A stretch of DNA of 64,000 bases from Planococcus rifietoensis (GTDB taxonomy: Bacteria; Bacillota; Bacilli; Bacillales_A; Planococcaceae). A program made the translations under genes and the position numbers. Below, in pieces: positions 1 to 9,857 of the stretch (position 1 is the stretch's first letter; the number at the start of each line of letters is the position of its first letter). The notes under the pieces were generated by a model that was not told the DNA's origin, did no database searches, and saw only the letters and a program-made list of their open reading frames with translations. Where the stretch lies: contig NZ_CP013659.2 in the NCBI RefSeq assembly GCF_001465795.2, positions 1,816,501-1,880,500 of the forward strand, in the 5' to 3' direction.

Positions 1-472
1 AAGACACCTTTTTCTTTTGTTGTTTTTCATCCATGATCACGTAAATGACCATTAAGACGACACCAATGGTCAATGCAGCATCCGCTACATTGAAGATCGG
101 AAAATCATAATTGATTACTGGAATCAGCACATCGACAAAATCGACGACTTCACCGCGGTACATCCGGTCGATGAAATTACCGATTGCGCCTCCTAGTAGC
201 ACCATCAGCGCCAATTGAAACAGCGGCTGCCCTCCGGCATGCTTATGGAAATAATACAGAATCGCCACGATCACTACAATAGTGATGATGGCAAACAGCC
301 ACATCTGCCCTTCTAGCATCCCCCAAGCCGCGCCGCGATTGCGGTGGGAAAGCCATCCCAGATACGGTTCGAGCACAGGAATCCGTTCCCCGAGCTCCAT
401 ATTTTTGACGACCAGCCATTTGGTCCATTGATCCAATGCAATAATAAGTAGAGCAATCCCATAATAAATCAC
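1..472 (-). CDS. lspA: Lipoprotein signal peptidase II (3' end cut by window)
   Basis: Membrane aspartyl protease that cuts signal peptides off prolipoproteins after lipidation. The reading frame runs open off the left edge after about 157 codons, so only the last residues and the stop can be missing (B. subtilis LspA is about 154 aa). The start is GTG at 472, with a GGAGG Shine-Dalgarno 8 nt upstream. Four hydrophobic segments are visible. The family's two catalytic aspartates lie in GNFIDRMYRGEVVDFVD and FNVADAALT. It follows ileS on the same strand, separated by the ileS terminator. Its likely substrates in this window include the lipobox proteins CtaC, YkyA and the deacetylase lipoprotein at 57009-57878. 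Confidence 0.93.
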   Translation of the reverse strand, partial: MIYYGIALLIIALDQWTKWLVVKNMELGERIPVLEPYLGWLSHRNRGAAWGMLEGQMWLFAIITIVVIVAILYYFHKHAGGQPLFQLALMVLLGGAIGNFIDRMYRGEVVDFVDVLIPVINYDFPIFNVADAALTIGVVLMVIYVIMDEKQQKKKVS

Positions 473-525
473 TTGTATTTCCTCCGTCATTCATCAGTCT
501 ATTCATTTTAACACAGAGCGGGCGA

Positions 526-566
526 AAAAAGAAAAAAGTCCGAAAACCGGATAACCGGCTTTCGGA
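526..566 (-). terminator. Rho-independent terminator of ileS
   Basis: A 13-bp stem (538-550 with 554-566, one G:T pair) with a 3-nt loop is followed on the minus strand by a T-rich tract (526-537). It lies just after the ileS stop and before lspA, so lspA probably needs its own start or read-through. Confidence 0.85.
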
Positions 567-576
567 CCGTTCAAAC

Positions 577-3339
577 TTAAGCGTATTCGATTTCAACGAC
601 TTCCGCACAACGCGGGCAAAGCTCAGGATGTGCTTCCGATTCGCCGACATGCTTGGAAATCGTCCAGCAGCGGCCGCATTTCTCGCCTTGCGCTTTTTCG
701 ACGACGACTGACACTTCATCAAGTGACAATGCGTTTTCAGGCGCTTGCTCTCTCGCTCCGCCGAATTCATATTCGGACACGATAAACAATTGCGCCAGAT
801 TCGAATCGATCGCTGGCAACAAGTTCGCCAGTTCTTCACTGGCAAAGACCGTCACTTTCGCTTCAAGCGATTTTCCGATCGTTTTCGCCGCACGCGCTTC
901 TTCCAAAGCTTTCAGGACATCGTCTCGGACGTCCATGAAACGGCTCCATTTCGCTTCCAGATCCTTGAATTCAGAACGCTCCACTGCTTCTGGGAAGTCC
1001 GTCAACTGGACGCTTTCTTCAGAAGCGGATTCCAGATACGACCACATTTCATCCGCCGTATGCGGGATGATCGGCGAAGCAAGCTTCACAAGCGCCATCA
1101 AGCTATCGTACATGACCGTCTGCATCGCACGGCGATGTGGATGGTCGGCACGTTCGATATAGACGACATCTTTTGCGACATCCAGGTAGAACGAGCTGAG
1201 ATCATTCGCGCAATAGCTGTTCAATGCCAAATAGACAGAGGCGAATTCATAGTTTTTATAGCCTTTTGTGGCTGTTTCGATTAGTTTATTCAATTTCATA
1301 GCCATGTACTGATCCATTTCACGCATGTCTTCAAACGGCACGCGATCTTTTGTCTCATCAAAATCAGCCAAGTTGCCGTGAAGGAATTTCAGCGTGTTGC
1401 GGATCTTGCGGTACACTTCCGACACTTGCTTGAAGTTGTCATCCGATACGCGCACATCTGCCGTATAGTCAACAGAAGAAACCCATAGGCGCAGGATGTC
1501 CGCACCCATTTGGTTCATGACTTTTGCCGGCACGATGGTATTGCCAAGCGATTTACTCATTTTGCGGCCGTTGCCGTCCAATGTAAAGCCGTGGCTCAAG
1601 ACGCCTTTATACGGAGCGATGCCGTTGATGGCGACGCTCGTCGTAAGCGATGAGTTGAACCAGCCGCGGTATTGGTCAGAGCCTTCGAGATAAAGGTCAG
1701 CCGGGTATTGAAGGTCTTCACGCTCATCGAGCACTGCCTGATGGGACGAACCGGAATCGAACCAAACGTCCATGATATCCATTTCTTTCGTAAAGATGCC
1801 ATTCGGGCTGCTCGGGTGCGTAAAGCCTTCCGGCAATAATTCCGCTGCCGTGCGCTCGAACCAGATGTTCGATCCGTGCTCGCGGAATAGCTCAGCGATA
1901 TGCGCAATCGTTTCTTCTGTGATGACCGGATCGCCGTTTTCCGCATAAAATACCGGAATCGGGACGCCCCATACGCGCTGGCGGGAAATGTTCCAGTCGC
2001 CGCGGTCGCGCAGCATATTGTAAAGGCGGGTTTCGCCCCAAGCCGGCGTGAACGATGTCTCATCGATCGCTTTTAAGATCTGGTCGCGGAACGCATCGAT
2101 CGATACAAACCATTGCGCAGTCGCACGGTAGATGACCGGTTTTTTCGTACGCCAGTCATGTGGATAGGAGTGGGTGATGAATGACAAGGCTTCTAGTGCG
2201 CCTGCTTCATCTAATGCTTCAGTGATCGATTTATTCGCTTTGTCGTAGAACTCGCCCGCAAATCCTGGCGCTTCCTCTGTCATGACGCCGCGCTCATCAA
2301 CTGGGCAAAGAACGTCCAATCCGTATTTCTTACCGATCAAGAAGTCATCTTCCCCGTGTCCAGGTGCGGTATGGACACAACCTGTACCGGAATCGGTCGT
2401 AACATGGTCGCCAAGCATGACGAGTGACGTACGGTCATACAATGGGTGTTTCGCTTGGATATGCTCCAGTTCCTGGCCTTTCACTGTGCGGACTACTTCA
2501 TAATCCATCCATTCCAGCTCTTTCGCCACTTCTTCGAGCAAATCTTTCGCGACGACGAATTTCGAACCGCCGTGAGCGACTTCCACGTAATCCAGATCCG
2601 CATGTACAGAAATCCCGAGGTTGGCAGGGATCGTCCAAGGCGTCGTCGTCCAGATGACCAGCTTGACGCCTTCATCCAAAACGCCTTTTCCGTCTGTAAC
2701 CGGGAAGGATACATAGATGGATGGTGATTTTTTATCGTGATACTCGATCTCTGCTTCAGCAAGAGACGATTCACTGGACGGGGACCAATAAACCGGCTTC
2801 AAGCCTTTATAGATATAGCCTTTATTGGCCATTTTGCCGAACACTTCGATTTGGCGCGCTTCGTAAGAAGGTTTCAACGTGACGTATGGGTTTTCCCAAT
2901 CGCCTCGTACGCCAATCCGTTTAAATTGTGAGCGCTGGCTGTCGATTTGTTCGTACGCATACTCTTCACAAAGCTTGCGGAATTCCGCCAAAGACAATTC
3001 TTTGCGGTTGACGCCTTTATTGGTCAATGCTTGCTCGATCGGCAAACCGTGCGTATCCCAGCCTGGGACGTACGGGGCGTGGAAGCCCATCATGCTGCGC
3101 GAACGGACAATCATATCCTTTAAGACCTTGTTTAAAGCATGTCCCATGTGAAGGTCGCCGTTTGCGTATGGCGGACCATCATGAAGCACGAAGAACGGAC
3201 GGCCTTTTGTCCGGTCCTGGACTTTTTTATAGATGTCCATTTCTTCCCATTTCTTTTGCATTTCAGGTTCCCGGTTCGGCAAATTGCCGCGCATCGGAAA
3301 CTCGGTTTTCGGCATCAATAATGTATCTTTATAATCCAT
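577..3339 (-). CDS. ileS: Isoleucyl-tRNA synthetase
   Basis: Charges tRNA-Ile with isoleucine in the cytoplasm and edits misactivated valine. 920 aa, the normal bacterial type 1 length. Class I signatures are present: an HxGH box in [12 protein letters not shown] (about residue 60) and KMSKS in [10 protein letters not shown] (about residue 595). The C-terminus carries a zinc-binding CxxC pair set (CGRCW...CPRC). The longer open frame upstream is T-box leader. The start used is ATG 3339, with AGGAGG a few bases upstream. The gene is preceded by an isoleucine T-box riboswitch and followed by a terminator, so it is a single-gene unit controlled by tRNA charging. Confidence 0.97.
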   Translation of the reverse strand: MDYKDTLLMPKTEFPMRGNLPNREPEMQKKWEEMDIYKKVQDRTKGRPFFVLHDGPPYANGDLHMGHALNKVLKDMIVRSRSMMGFHAPYVPGWDTHGLPIEQALTNKGVNRKELSLAEFRKLCEEYAYEQIDSQRSQFKRIGVRGDWENPYVTLKPSYEARQIEVFGKMANKGYIYKGLKPVYWSPSSESSLAEAEIEYHDKKSPSIYVSFPVTDGKGVLDEGVKLVIWTTTPWTIPANLGISVHADLDYVEVAHGGSKFVVAKDLLEEVAKELEWMDYEVVRTVKGQELEHIQAKHPLYDRTSLVMLGDHVTTDSGTGCVHTAPGHGEDDFLIGKKYGLDVLCPVDERGVMTEEAPGFAGEFYDKANKSITEALDEAGALEALSFITHSYPHDWRTKKPVIYRATAQWFVSIDAFRDQILKAIDETSFTPAWGETRLYNMLRDRGDWNISRQRVWGVPIPVFYAENGDPVITEETIAHIAELFREHGSNIWFERTAAELLPEGFTHPSSPNGIFTKEMDIMDVWFDSGSSHQAVLDEREDLQYPADLYLEGSDQYRGWFNSSLTTSVAINGIAPYKGVLSHGFTLDGNGRKMSKSLGNTIVPAKVMNQMGADILRLWVSSVDYTADVRVSDDNFKQVSEVYRKIRNTLKFLHGNLADFDETKDRVPFEDMREMDQYMAMKLNKLIETATKGYKNYEFASVYLALNSYCANDLSSFYLDVAKDVVYIERADHPHRRAMQTVMYDSLMALVKLASPIIPHTADEMWSYLESASEESVQLTDFPEAVERSEFKDLEAKWSRFMDVRDDVLKALEEARAAKTIGKSLEAKVTVFASEELANLLPAIDSNLAQLFIVSEYEFGGAREQAPENALSLDEVSVVVEKAQGEKCGRCWTISKHVGESEAHPELCPRCAEVVEIEYA

Positions 3340-3354
3340 TTTCCATTCCTCCTG

Positions 3355-3598
3355 TAAGCATAATAAAAAGCCCCCATCCCTGGAAAGGGACGAGAAGCTC
3401 GCGGTACCACCCTTGTTGCAGCTGTGTGCTGCCAACTCTACACCGTAACGTGGCGGGGACGGGCCCGGTTACTTGCGTTCACCGGTCCAGCTCAGGAGTG
3501 ATTTTCCAAGACGGCCCCGCGCCAGGCTTCCACCGCCCCCGGCTCGCTCGATCGGATTTCCGTTTTGTACTGTCTCCATCAATGCGTTTGTAAGTATG
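3355..3598 (-). promoter_or_regulatory. T-box riboswitch leader of ileS
   Basis: The leader holds the universal T-box sequence AGGGTGGTACCGCG (minus strand, 3414-3400), which pairs with the tRNA acceptor end. A competing terminator follows (stem around 3376-3394, then a T-run). In Stem I an ATC triplet at 3502-3500, in the context AAATCACTCCTGAG, is positioned as the isoleucine specifier codon, which matches the downstream gene. Uncharged tRNA-Ile should stabilise the antiterminator and switch ileS on. Confidence 0.93.
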
Positions 3599-3603
3599 TC
3601 GTA

Positions 3604-3632
3604 ATTATAGAAGCAGAATGGGCCTCAGTCAA
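3604..3632 (-). promoter_or_regulatory. Sigma-A promoter of ileS T-box transcript
   Basis: TTGACT (3632-3627), 17-bp spacer, TATAAT (3609-3604) on the minus strand. This is nearly consensus and sits just upstream of the T-box leader, in the divIVA-ileS gap. Confidence 0.85.
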
Positions 3633-3640
3633 GAGCGGGC

Positions 3641-4168
3641 TTATTCCTTCGCTGCGCTTCCGGCTTCTTTCTTTTCGATCTGATCGATATTCTCCGTGTC
3701 TAAGTCGTATTCAAGCAATGTGTTCCAGTCTTCCGTTTCAATCAAATCCAGCTGCGCTTCCACTAGCATCTTGAAGCGATTGCGGAAAATCTTCGACTGC
3801 TTTTTCAACTCTTCGATTTCGGTCGCGATGCGGCGCGCTTTCGCCAAAGATTCATTGACGATGCGGTCTGCATTCTTCTCCGCTTCCTGGACGATCAAAT
3901 CCGCTTCTTTCTGTGCGTTGCGGCGGACTTCTTCTGACGCTTCCTGAGCGACGAAGATCGATTTCTGCAAAGTCGTTTCCAGATTGGTGAAATGGCCCAT
4001 GCGCTCATCCGTAGATTTCATGCGCTCTTCCATTTCAGTCCGTTCTTTAATGACTTTTTCGTAATCTTTCATGATCTGTTCGAGGAATTCATTGACCTCA
4101 TCTTCTTGATAACCGCGGAATGCGCGGCTGAACTCTTTATTATGTATATCTAATGGTGATAAAGGCAT
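3641..4168 (-). CDS. divIVA: Cell-division/polarity scaffold DivIVA
   Basis: Coiled-coil protein that binds curved membrane at septa and poles and positions division or cell-wall partners. 175 aa from ATG 4168 (start supported by a GGAGAG Shine-Dalgarno and by the conserved N-terminus MPLSPLDIHNKEFSRAFRGY, the lipid-binding domain). The rest is long heptad-rich, highly charged helix. It sits between ylmH and ileS exactly as in B. subtilis. A TATAAT-like -10 lies at 4209-4204, but I see no convincing -35. Partners encoded nearby include SepF, FtsZ and FtsA. Confidence 0.94.
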   Translation of the reverse strand: MPLSPLDIHNKEFSRAFRGYQEDEVNEFLEQIMKDYEKVIKERTEMEERMKSTDERMGHFTNLETTLQKSIFVAQEASEEVRRNAQKEADLIVQEAEKNADRIVNESLAKARRIATEIEELKKQSKIFRNRFKMLVEAQLDLIETEDWNTLLEYDLDTENIDQIEKKEAGSAAKE

Positions 4169-4257
4169 CGTATCTCTCCTTACTCTCTGCATGTTTAAAC
4201 TCATTATACCTGTCATGGCGAGAAATATCAGTAATATTCACCACATTCGCCGGTGTT

Positions 4258-5043
4258 TTATTTTTTCAATTCCAATTTGCCGACCTGCAGGCGGATCTTG
4301 TCCTTTTTCGTTCGTCCTTCGATTGCGATGATTTGCACCCTCCCGAGCCCTCTCGCTGAAATCAAATCGGATTCGTGGAGTTCAAACGACACACTTTCTT
4401 GTGCTGTCCAATTGACTTTCACTTTACCGCCGCCGATCAATGCGGCTGCTTTCTGGCGGGAAATCTTATAGACCGAGCTCATGACCGTGTCGAGCCGCAG
4501 CGAACTGACCGTATGTGCCTCTTCCGTCCACTCCTCGATGACCGGGAGATAGTCGGCGGGATCGGTCACTTCTTCGAGCTGGACTTTCACTTTGCCCGCG
4601 CTAATAAAATTGGCACGCAAATACGGCGCTATTTCTGTCATCACCGCGAGCTGCACGGTGCCTTCACCGATCCGGATATCCCCGAATTTCCCTCGTTCCA
4701 AACCGAGCGACATGAGCGCTCCGAGAATGTCCGGATGCTTCAAGGTGACGAATTTCACCGGATAGCGCAATTCGAACATGGTGACTTGGAAATCACTTTC
4801 TTCCGAAACGTAATACGAAGGATGCAGCAAGACGCGCTGGCGCTCTGCCTGGTTGAACAAGCCGGAAGCAGCCATTTCCACATCCCTGCCGCCGATCAGC
4901 GATTTGACGATAAAGCGCTGGCGCGGGTCCAGAAAATCGGTGAGCTTCGGCGCATACATATCTTCTACATCTCGCAGCCAATCTGACGCCTGCTCGATAA
5001 ATTGTTGTTCATCTTTTCTGAAATGCTGGAATATCTCTTCCAT
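4258..5043 (-). CDS. ylmH: S4-domain RNA-binding protein YlmH
   Basis: YlmH family RNA-binding protein, 261 aa, with a C-terminal S4 domain (about residues 180-245, including VYKISRQKAAALIGGGKVKV and the end motif GRTKKDKIRLQVGK). Family members bind ribosomal 50S particles, and work in B. subtilis has linked YlmH to ribosome quality control; I infer the same role here. The start is ATG 5043, after a strong GGGGGGA Shine-Dalgarno. The gene is downstream of the ylmG terminator and upstream of divIVA, so it heads its own unit or is reached by read-through. Confidence 0.92.
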   Translation of the reverse strand: MEEIFQHFRKDEQQFIEQASDWLRDVEDMYAPKLTDFLDPRQRFIVKSLIGGRDVEMAASGLFNQAERQRVLLHPSYYVSEESDFQVTMFELRYPVKFVTLKHPDILGALMSLGLERGKFGDIRIGEGTVQLAVMTEIAPYLRANFISAGKVKVQLEEVTDPADYLPVIEEWTEEAHTVSSLRLDTVMSSVYKISRQKAAALIGGGKVKVNWTAQESVSFELHESDLISARGLGRVQIIAIEGRTKKDKIRLQVGKLELKK

Positions 5044-5131
5044 GGGCCGTTCCCCCCGGTTGTTGGATTCGTTCTTCGTTTAACAAGCATTCTACAAACA
5101 GCAGAAAAATCCTCTTGCTAATTGCCGCAAA

Positions 5132-5165
5132 TAAAAAAAGACAGAGAAATGGATTCTCCGTCTTT
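5132..5165 (-). terminator. Terminator after ylmG
   Basis: An 11-12 bp stem with one G:U pair (5138-5148 with 5154-5165) is followed by a T-run on the minus strand. It separates the ylmE-sepF-ylmG operon from ylmH. Confidence 0.82.
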
Positions 5166-5196
5166 CTATGTCAGCTGCCATATATTCAGCTTCTTA

Positions 5197-5460
5197 TCAG
5201 AGAAGGTACTCAGCCAAAGTGATGATCCCTTGGCTTGCGAGGCTCAAGAAGAAAATAGCCACAATCGGTGAGATATCGATCATGCCGATCGGCGGGATGA
5301 AGCGGCGGAAAATATCCAGATAAGGATCTGTAATCCGGGAGATCATCTGCCCGAATGCAGATTCCTTGATGCTCGGCACCCAGCTCATGAAGACGCTGAT
5401 AATCAGGATATAAAAGTAGATGTTAATAGCGCTTAACAATAAATTTACAAGAAGATACAT
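5197..5460 (-). CDS. ylmG: YggT-family membrane protein YlmG
   Basis: Small integral membrane protein, 87 aa, of the YggT family, with two hydrophobic segments (about residues 3-27 and 65-85). Between them is the family signature around ISRITDPYLDIFRRFIPP. Family members accompany division genes in bacteria, and plastid homologues affect nucleoid and membrane organisation; the exact biochemical role is not established. Last gene of ylmE-sepF-ylmG, 18 bp after sepF and just before a terminator. Confidence 0.92.
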   Translation of the reverse strand: MYLLVNLLLSAINIYFYILIISVFMSWVPSIKESAFGQMISRITDPYLDIFRRFIPPIGMIDISPIVAIFFLSLASQGIITLAEYLL

Positions 5461-5478
5461 TCGATTTTTAGCACCTTT

Positions 5479-5982
5479 CTATTGTTGATCGTCGTGATAA
5501 TAATCGGAGATGGCGCCATCCACTTCGACCGTGTCCGGCACGCATAGGAAAATGTCCGTTCCGATGCGTTGAATGTCCCCACCTAGTGCATAGACAGTGC
5601 CGCTCAGGAAATCGATGATCCGGAGGCCTTGGTCCCGTTCAATGCGCTGCAAGTTGACCACGACGGCCTGTTTTGTTTTCAAGCTTTCTGCAATGTCCTG
5701 CGCTTCCGCATAAACACGCGGCTCCGCCAAACTGACTTTCGATGAAGAAGCAGATGAATTCTGCAAATTAACTAAATTCTGCACGGTAGGTTCCTCCAAA
5801 TTCTCACGGCGTTCTTTCACTGGTTTTGGTGCTTTCGGTGCTTTCTTCTGCGGCTGTTCGGCAGCAGCCGGGGCAGGCTTCTCATAACGCTGCACGGGCC
5901 GCTGCTTGCGTTCTTCCTGGACGGGCTCTTCCTCGTACTCGTCCAGATAAAAGAAATTCTTGAATTTATCTTTCATGCTCAT
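5479..5982 (-). CDS. sepF: FtsZ-tethering division protein SepF
   Basis: Membrane-binding protein that bundles FtsZ filaments and helps anchor the Z-ring. 167 aa with the expected plan: an N-terminal amphipathic membrane anchor ([18 protein letters not shown]), a charged Pro/Ala/Lys-rich linker (about residues 20-75), and a C-terminal DUF552 beta-alpha core (about residues 80-160, with [20 protein letters not shown] and [16 protein letters not shown]). The start overlaps the ylmE stop by 4 bp (ATGA), which suggests translational coupling. A second possible start is the Met two codons downstream. Confidence 0.95.
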   Translation of the reverse strand: MSMKDKFKNFFYLDEYEEEPVQEERKQRPVQRYEKPAPAAAEQPQKKAPKAPKPVKERRENLEEPTVQNLVNLQNSSASSSKVSLAEPRVYAEAQDIAESLKTKQAVVVNLQRIERDQGLRIIDFLSGTVYALGGDIQRIGTDIFLCVPDTVEVDGAISDYYHDDQQ

Positions 5983-6650
5983 CTTTCCGCCTCACTTTCC
6001 GACCCTACCAATGCGGTCCCGACGCGAACGAATGTCGCGCCTTCTTCAGCCGCAATCAGGTAATCATTCGACATGCCCATCGACAATTCTGTGCAAGGGG
6101 CGTGTTCCCATTGGTTAGCTGCGACTTGCAGCTGCAAGTCTTTCAAACCTTTAAAAGTCGCTCTCAACAAGGTTTCATCTTCTGTGTTCGGAGCCATGGT
6201 CATCAAGCCGATCACACGCACCTTATCGAATTCCTTCAAGGATTCGATAAAAGCAGGAACTTCTTCAGGAGAGAAGCCGCTTTTGGAATCCTCCCCGGAA
6301 ACATTAACCTGAATAAAGCAATTGACAGGCTTATCGGCACGTTTTTGGATTTCTTTCGCCAGGCTCAAGCGGTCCAAGGAATGAAGATAATCGATCAAAC
6401 CGATCACTTCCTTAACTTTTCGTGACTGAAGCGTACCGATATAATGCCAAACGACATCGCCTTTGATCTTCCCATGCTTGAGCTTGAGGCCTTCCGGGCG
6501 GTTTTCACCGAGATGGCGGATGCCCGCATCGACGGCTTCCTGGGTTCTATCGATTCCGACTTGTTTTGTGACTGCGACGATTTCAATGCCGCTATGGATT
6601 TGATTTAATGTATGGGCCATTTCTTCAAACTTCGGTTTAATCGCTTTCAT
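5979..6650 (-). CDS. ylmE: PLP homeostasis protein YlmE (YggS family)
   Basis: Pyridoxal-phosphate-binding protein of the YggS/PLPBP family, thought to buffer PLP and affect amino- and keto-acid balance. 223 aa, the usual length. The PLP lysine is in IVAVTKQ near the N-terminus. Family motifs [20 protein letters not shown] and GLMTMAPN follow, and the phosphate-binding end is [10 protein letters not shown]. The ribosome-binding site is weak. First gene of ylmE-sepF-ylmG with its own good promoter; in B. subtilis the sporulation sigma genes lie between it and ftsZ, and here they are missing. Confidence 0.93.
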   Translation of the reverse strand: MKAIKPKFEEMAHTLNQIHSGIEIVAVTKQVGIDRTQEAVDAGIRHLGENRPEGLKLKHGKIKGDVVWHYIGTLQSRKVKEVIGLIDYLHSLDRLSLAKEIQKRADKPVNCFIQVNVSGEDSKSGFSPEEVPAFIESLKEFDKVRVIGLMTMAPNTEDETLLRATFKGLKDLQLQVAANQWEHAPCTELSMGMSNDYLIAAEEGATFVRVGTALVGSESEAER

Positions 6651-6682
6651 CTGCTCACAACTTTTCTATAGACGTTCACTTT

Positions 6683-6711
6683 ATTGTACCAAGCCGAAGC
6701 TGATTTATCAA
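6683..6711 (-). promoter_or_regulatory. Sigma-A promoter of ylmE-sepF-ylmG
   Basis: TTGATA (6711-6706), 17-bp spacer, TACAAT (6688-6683) with an upstream TG (TGGTACAAT). It lies between the ftsZ terminator and ylmE. Confidence 0.75.
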
Positions 6712-6814
6712 TTCAGCCTGGCATTAAAACAATAAAGCCGCCTATTTTTCAACAAAATTATGAAGGAACCGTGGCAACCGCCGTTAAAAGAAATTCTATA
6801 GCCTTCCTAAAACA

Positions 6815-6845
6815 AAAAAACAGCTGCCAAATTGGCAGCTGTTTT
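6815..6845 (-). terminator. Terminator of the dcw operon after ftsZ
   Basis: A 13-bp inverted repeat (6818-6830 with 6832-6844; the apical bases must form the loop) is followed on the minus strand by a T-run. It lies directly after ftsZ. Confidence 0.88.
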
Positions 6846-6849
6846 CGTA

Positions 6850-8040
6850 TTAACGGCGTTTTTGTCTGTTGCGAAGGAATGTCGGAATGTCCAACGCATC
6901 TTCACTTTGCTTGTCCTGGCGCTGAGGCTCCTGGTTGTAATAAGGAGTTTGCTCTTCGCGGCGCTGGGACTGTTCTTCGCGGCGTGCTTCACGAATAGAA
7001 GGAGCCGGGTTTTGTTGCTGGATCGATTGGATGCGGTTTGCGTTCAATCCAGATCCGCGTGGTGCACGTCCAGCAGGGTTCAATTGTTCTTCGTTGAATC
7101 CAGTAGCGATAACCGTGACGACGATTTCATCTTTCAAGTTGTCGTTGATAACGGAACCGAAGATCATGTTCACTTCTTCATCAGAAGCGGAAGCGACGAT
7201 ATCGGCTGCTTCTTGTACTTCATACAAGCTCAAGTTCGAACCGCCTGTGATGTTCATCAAGACGCCTTTTGCCCCATCGACAGATACTTCAAGCAATGGG
7301 CTCGATACAGCTTTTTTCGCTGCTTCGGCAGCACGGTTTTCTCCAGAAGAGACACCGATGCCCATAAGTGCTGATCCTTTGTTCGACATGATCGTTTTCA
7401 CATCGGCAAAGTCAAGGTTGATAAGACCAGGAACTGCGATCAAATCAGAGATGCCTTGTACACCTTGGCGAAGAACATTATCCGCTTCACGGAATGCTTC
7501 TAGCATCGGCGTATTTTTGTCGACGATTTCAAGTAGGCGGTCGTTCGGGATAACGATCAATGTATCGACTGACTCTTTCATCGTTGCGATTCCGCCGATA
7601 GCCTGTGTTGAGCGCTTGCGCCCTTCGAATGTGAACGGGCGAGTAACGACACCCACTGTCAAAGCGCCAAGTTCTTTGGCGATGCCTGCGATGACAGGTG
7701 CAGCACCCGTACCAGTGCCTCCGCCCATACCGGCAGTGACGAAGACCATATCGGCTCCGCGCAAAGCTTCTTCGATCTGTTCTTTGCTTTCTTCTGCTGC
7801 TTTTTTCCCGACATCCGGGTTAGCGCCAGCGCCAAGGCCGCGCGTCAATTTTCCTCCGATTTGCAGGCGTGTTTCCGCTTTCGAAAGGTTCAAGGCTTGC
7901 GCATCTGTGTTGACAGCGATGAATTCCACCCCTTGAACTCCATGTTCGATCATCCGGTTGACTGCGTTGTTTCCGCCGCCACCGACACCAATGACTTTAA
8001 TTACGGCTAATGCATCGATATTTGTATCAAATTCCAACAT
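6850..8040 (-). CDS. ftsZ: Cell division GTPase FtsZ
   Basis: Tubulin homologue that polymerises into the Z-ring. 396 aa (B. subtilis 382). N-terminal nucleotide-binding [15 protein letters not shown], tubulin signature [13 protein letters not shown] (about residue 105), T7-loop region around [10 protein letters not shown] low-complexity Gln/Arg linker (about 320-375) leads to the conserved C-terminal peptide DIPTFLRNR that binds FtsA and SepF. ATG 8040 has an AGGAGG Shine-Dalgarno. Last gene of the dcw operon, 58 bp after ftsA, with a strong terminator behind it. Confidence 0.98.
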   Translation of the reverse strand: MLEFDTNIDALAVIKVIGVGGGGNNAVNRMIEHGVQGVEFIAVNTDAQALNLSKAETRLQIGGKLTRGLGAGANPDVGKKAAEESKEQIEEALRGADMVFVTAGMGGGTGTGAAPVIAGIAKELGALTVGVVTRPFTFEGRKRSTQAIGGIATMKESVDTLIVIPNDRLLEIVDKNTPMLEAFREADNVLRQGVQGISDLIAVPGLINLDFADVKTIMSNKGSALMGIGVSSGENRAAEAAKKAVSSPLLEVSVDGAKGVLMNITGGSNLSLYEVQEAADIVASASDEEVNMIFGSVINDNLKDEIVVTVIATGFNEEQLNPAGRAPRGSGLNANRIQSIQQQNPAPSIREARREEQSQRREEQTPYYNQEPQRQDKQSEDALDIPTFLRNRQKRR

Positions 8041-8098
8041 TCTTTTTTCCTCCTAAGATTGCTCAGCTTTTGAACATAAGCCGGACACAATGATGATT

Positions 8099-9388
8099 TT
8101 ATTCAAAAAAACGATCAAACATTTTTTTGGCTTTGCTTACGACACCTTCGTTATCCTGTTTCGGTTGTTTCGGCTGCTTTTGCTTTTTCGGCTGCTGCTC
8201 CACATACTCAGGTTTCTGCGAATGTGTCGCTGCTGAACTATGGCCGACGTTTCCGTAGAACAAATCTTCTGCGTAAGCGTATTGGATCAATCCGACCGCT
8301 GTTGTGTACTGCGGCTCGCGAACTCCGATGAATTCAGGCGTGAACAAGCGCACCCGCGTTTGGAGAATGCTTCTAGCCAGCTCTGGAAGGCCGTCCATTT
8401 TGGCCATTCCGCCTGTCAATACGACACCACCAGGCAGCTCATCGACGCCGAGGCGGTACAACTCATCTAAAATCAATTCGAAAAGTTCTTCCATGCGAAC
8501 TCCGATTATTTCAGATATGTATTTTTGGCTGTATTGTTCTCTTGAATCCGAACCGATTACCGGCACTTCGAATACTTCTTCTTCTGAAGCATCGTCGAAA
8601 AATGCGTGGCCATGTTCGAGCTTGATTTTTTCAGCCTGCTCTGTCGGGGTTTTCAAGACGATCGATAAATCTTTCGTTACGTGATCCCCGCCTACTGGAA
8701 TGACGGATGCCGCACGCAAATGGCCATCGCGGAATACTGCGATGGAAGTCGATCCACCGCCGATATCGATGCAGGCCGTTCCGTGGTTCTTTTCGTCTTC
8801 CGTCAATGCATAACTTCCGGCTACTAACGGTTGGACATAAATCTCGCGGATTTCAAGGCCAGCGCGTTCAACACAGCGAAGCACATTGTGCAAGACCGTT
8901 TTCGAAGTCGTCACCATTGTACCATCCATTTCAAGTCGGATGCCGATCATGCCTCTAGGGTCTTTGATCTCGCCCAAGTGGTCGACAACATATTCTTCAG
9001 GAATGATATTGACCAGCTCACGTTCTGGCGGAATCGACATGACTTGTGCCGCTTCCAAAACGCGTTCCAAATCCTCATCCGTAATTTCACGGTTCTCGCT
9101 GTTTACTGCAACGATTCCCTTAACCGGCTGCAATGCCACTTGGTTGGCTGGAATGCCCAGCACCACTTCGTGGATTTCTTTGCCGATCATGCGCTCTGCC
9201 TGATCGACGGCTTTTTTAATGGACTGTACAGTTGCATCTATATCAACAATCGCACCTTTTTTGATTCCATTAGATTTGACGTTGCCAACGCCGATGACGT
9301 GCAACGATTTATTGGTCATTTCCCCGATCAATACTTTGACGGAGGAAGACCCGATATCCAAACTTACATATAATTCTGATTGACTCAA
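8099..9388 (-). CDS. ftsA: Actin-like division protein FtsA
   Basis: Actin-fold ATPase that tethers FtsZ filaments to the membrane. 429 aa with phosphate-binding motif SLDIGSSSVKV at the N-terminus, GTACIDIGGGSTSIAVFRDG in the middle, adenosine motif VVLTGGMAKMDG, a charged Lys/Gln/Pro linker, and a C-terminal amphipathic membrane helix (SKAKKMFDRFF). The start is TTG at 9388, with AAGGAGG about 9 nt upstream; no in-frame ATG fits the conserved N-terminus. A TACAAT-like -10 lies in the 104-bp sbp-ftsA gap, but its -35 is poor, so a separate ftsA promoter is only possible. Confidence 0.96.
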   Translation of the reverse strand: MSQSELYVSLDIGSSSVKVLIGEMTNKSLHVIGVGNVKSNGIKKGAIVDIDATVQSIKKAVDQAERMIGKEIHEVVLGIPANQVALQPVKGIVAVNSENREITDEDLERVLEAAQVMSIPPERELVNIIPEEYVVDHLGEIKDPRGMIGIRLEMDGTMVTTSKTVLHNVLRCVERAGLEIREIYVQPLVAGSYALTEDEKNHGTACIDIGGGSTSIAVFRDGHLRAASVIPVGGDHVTKDLSIVLKTPTEQAEKIKLEHGHAFFDDASEEEVFEVPVIGSDSREQYSQKYISEIIGVRMEELFELILDELYRLGVDELPGGVVLTGGMAKMDGLPELARSILQTRVRLFTPEFIGVREPQYTTAVGLIQYAYAEDLFYGNVGHSSAATHSQKPEYVEQQPKKQKQPKQPKQDNEGVVSKAKKMFDRFFE

Positions 9389-9492
9389 CTCGTGGCACCT
9401 CCTTATAAAACTTCTCTACATTACATTCTATTGTAAAATACACACCTTGTCTAAGTAAAATAGCGAAACTTAGAAAATTTTCCTGCAATTCG

Positions 9493-9855
9493 TCAATTTG
9501 CCTCACCAAGCTTCTTTTTTTCGGCCCATTTCGTAAGCAGAATGCGGCGGATCACCGCAATATTCTGGAATAGCCGGACGCCGAACGCGAAAATGGCTGC
9601 CAAATACAAATCTACACCTAAATGGACGCCAAGAAAAGCCAGGCCTGCAGCCAATACGATATTAAAGAAAAAACCTGAAACGAACACTTTGTCATCATAA
9701 ACTTGCTGCAAATGGGCCCGTATGCCCCCAAACAGCGTATCAAGTGAAGCCAGCACTGCTATTGACAAATAACTGGCGTATTCAGGCGGTATTTGGATAT
9801 CCGTCAACAAGCCGAGTGAAATGCCCAACAGCAATCCTAGAATCGATATCCACAT
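9493..9855 (-). CDS. sbp: Small basic membrane protein Sbp (DUF1290)
   Basis: 120-aa integral membrane protein of the DUF1290 'small basic protein' family, found next to ftsA/ftsZ in many Firmicutes and Actinobacteria. Three or four hydrophobic segments are visible, with the family stretch around AVLASLDTLFGGIRAHLQ and a basic C-terminal tail. The molecular role is not known; the conserved position implies a link to division. It starts 2 bp after the stop of the upstream DUF881 gene, so translation is probably coupled. Confidence 0.9.
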   Translation of the reverse strand: MWISILGLLLGISLGLLTDIQIPPEYASYLSIAVLASLDTLFGGIRAHLQQVYDDKVFVSGFFFNIVLAAGLAFLGVHLGVDLYLAAIFAFGVRLFQNIAVIRRILLTKWAEKKKLGEAN

Positions 9856-9857
9856 TC

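Noticed and set aside
3340..3435. N-terminal extension of IleS by 32 codons
   Set aside because: The extra codons lie within the T-box terminator and leader; the AGGAGG before ATG 3339 and family length fix the shorter start.
7031..7936. 301-codon open frame on the plus strand inside ftsZ
   Set aside because: It is fully antisense to ftsZ and its composition is that expected from reversed ftsZ codons.
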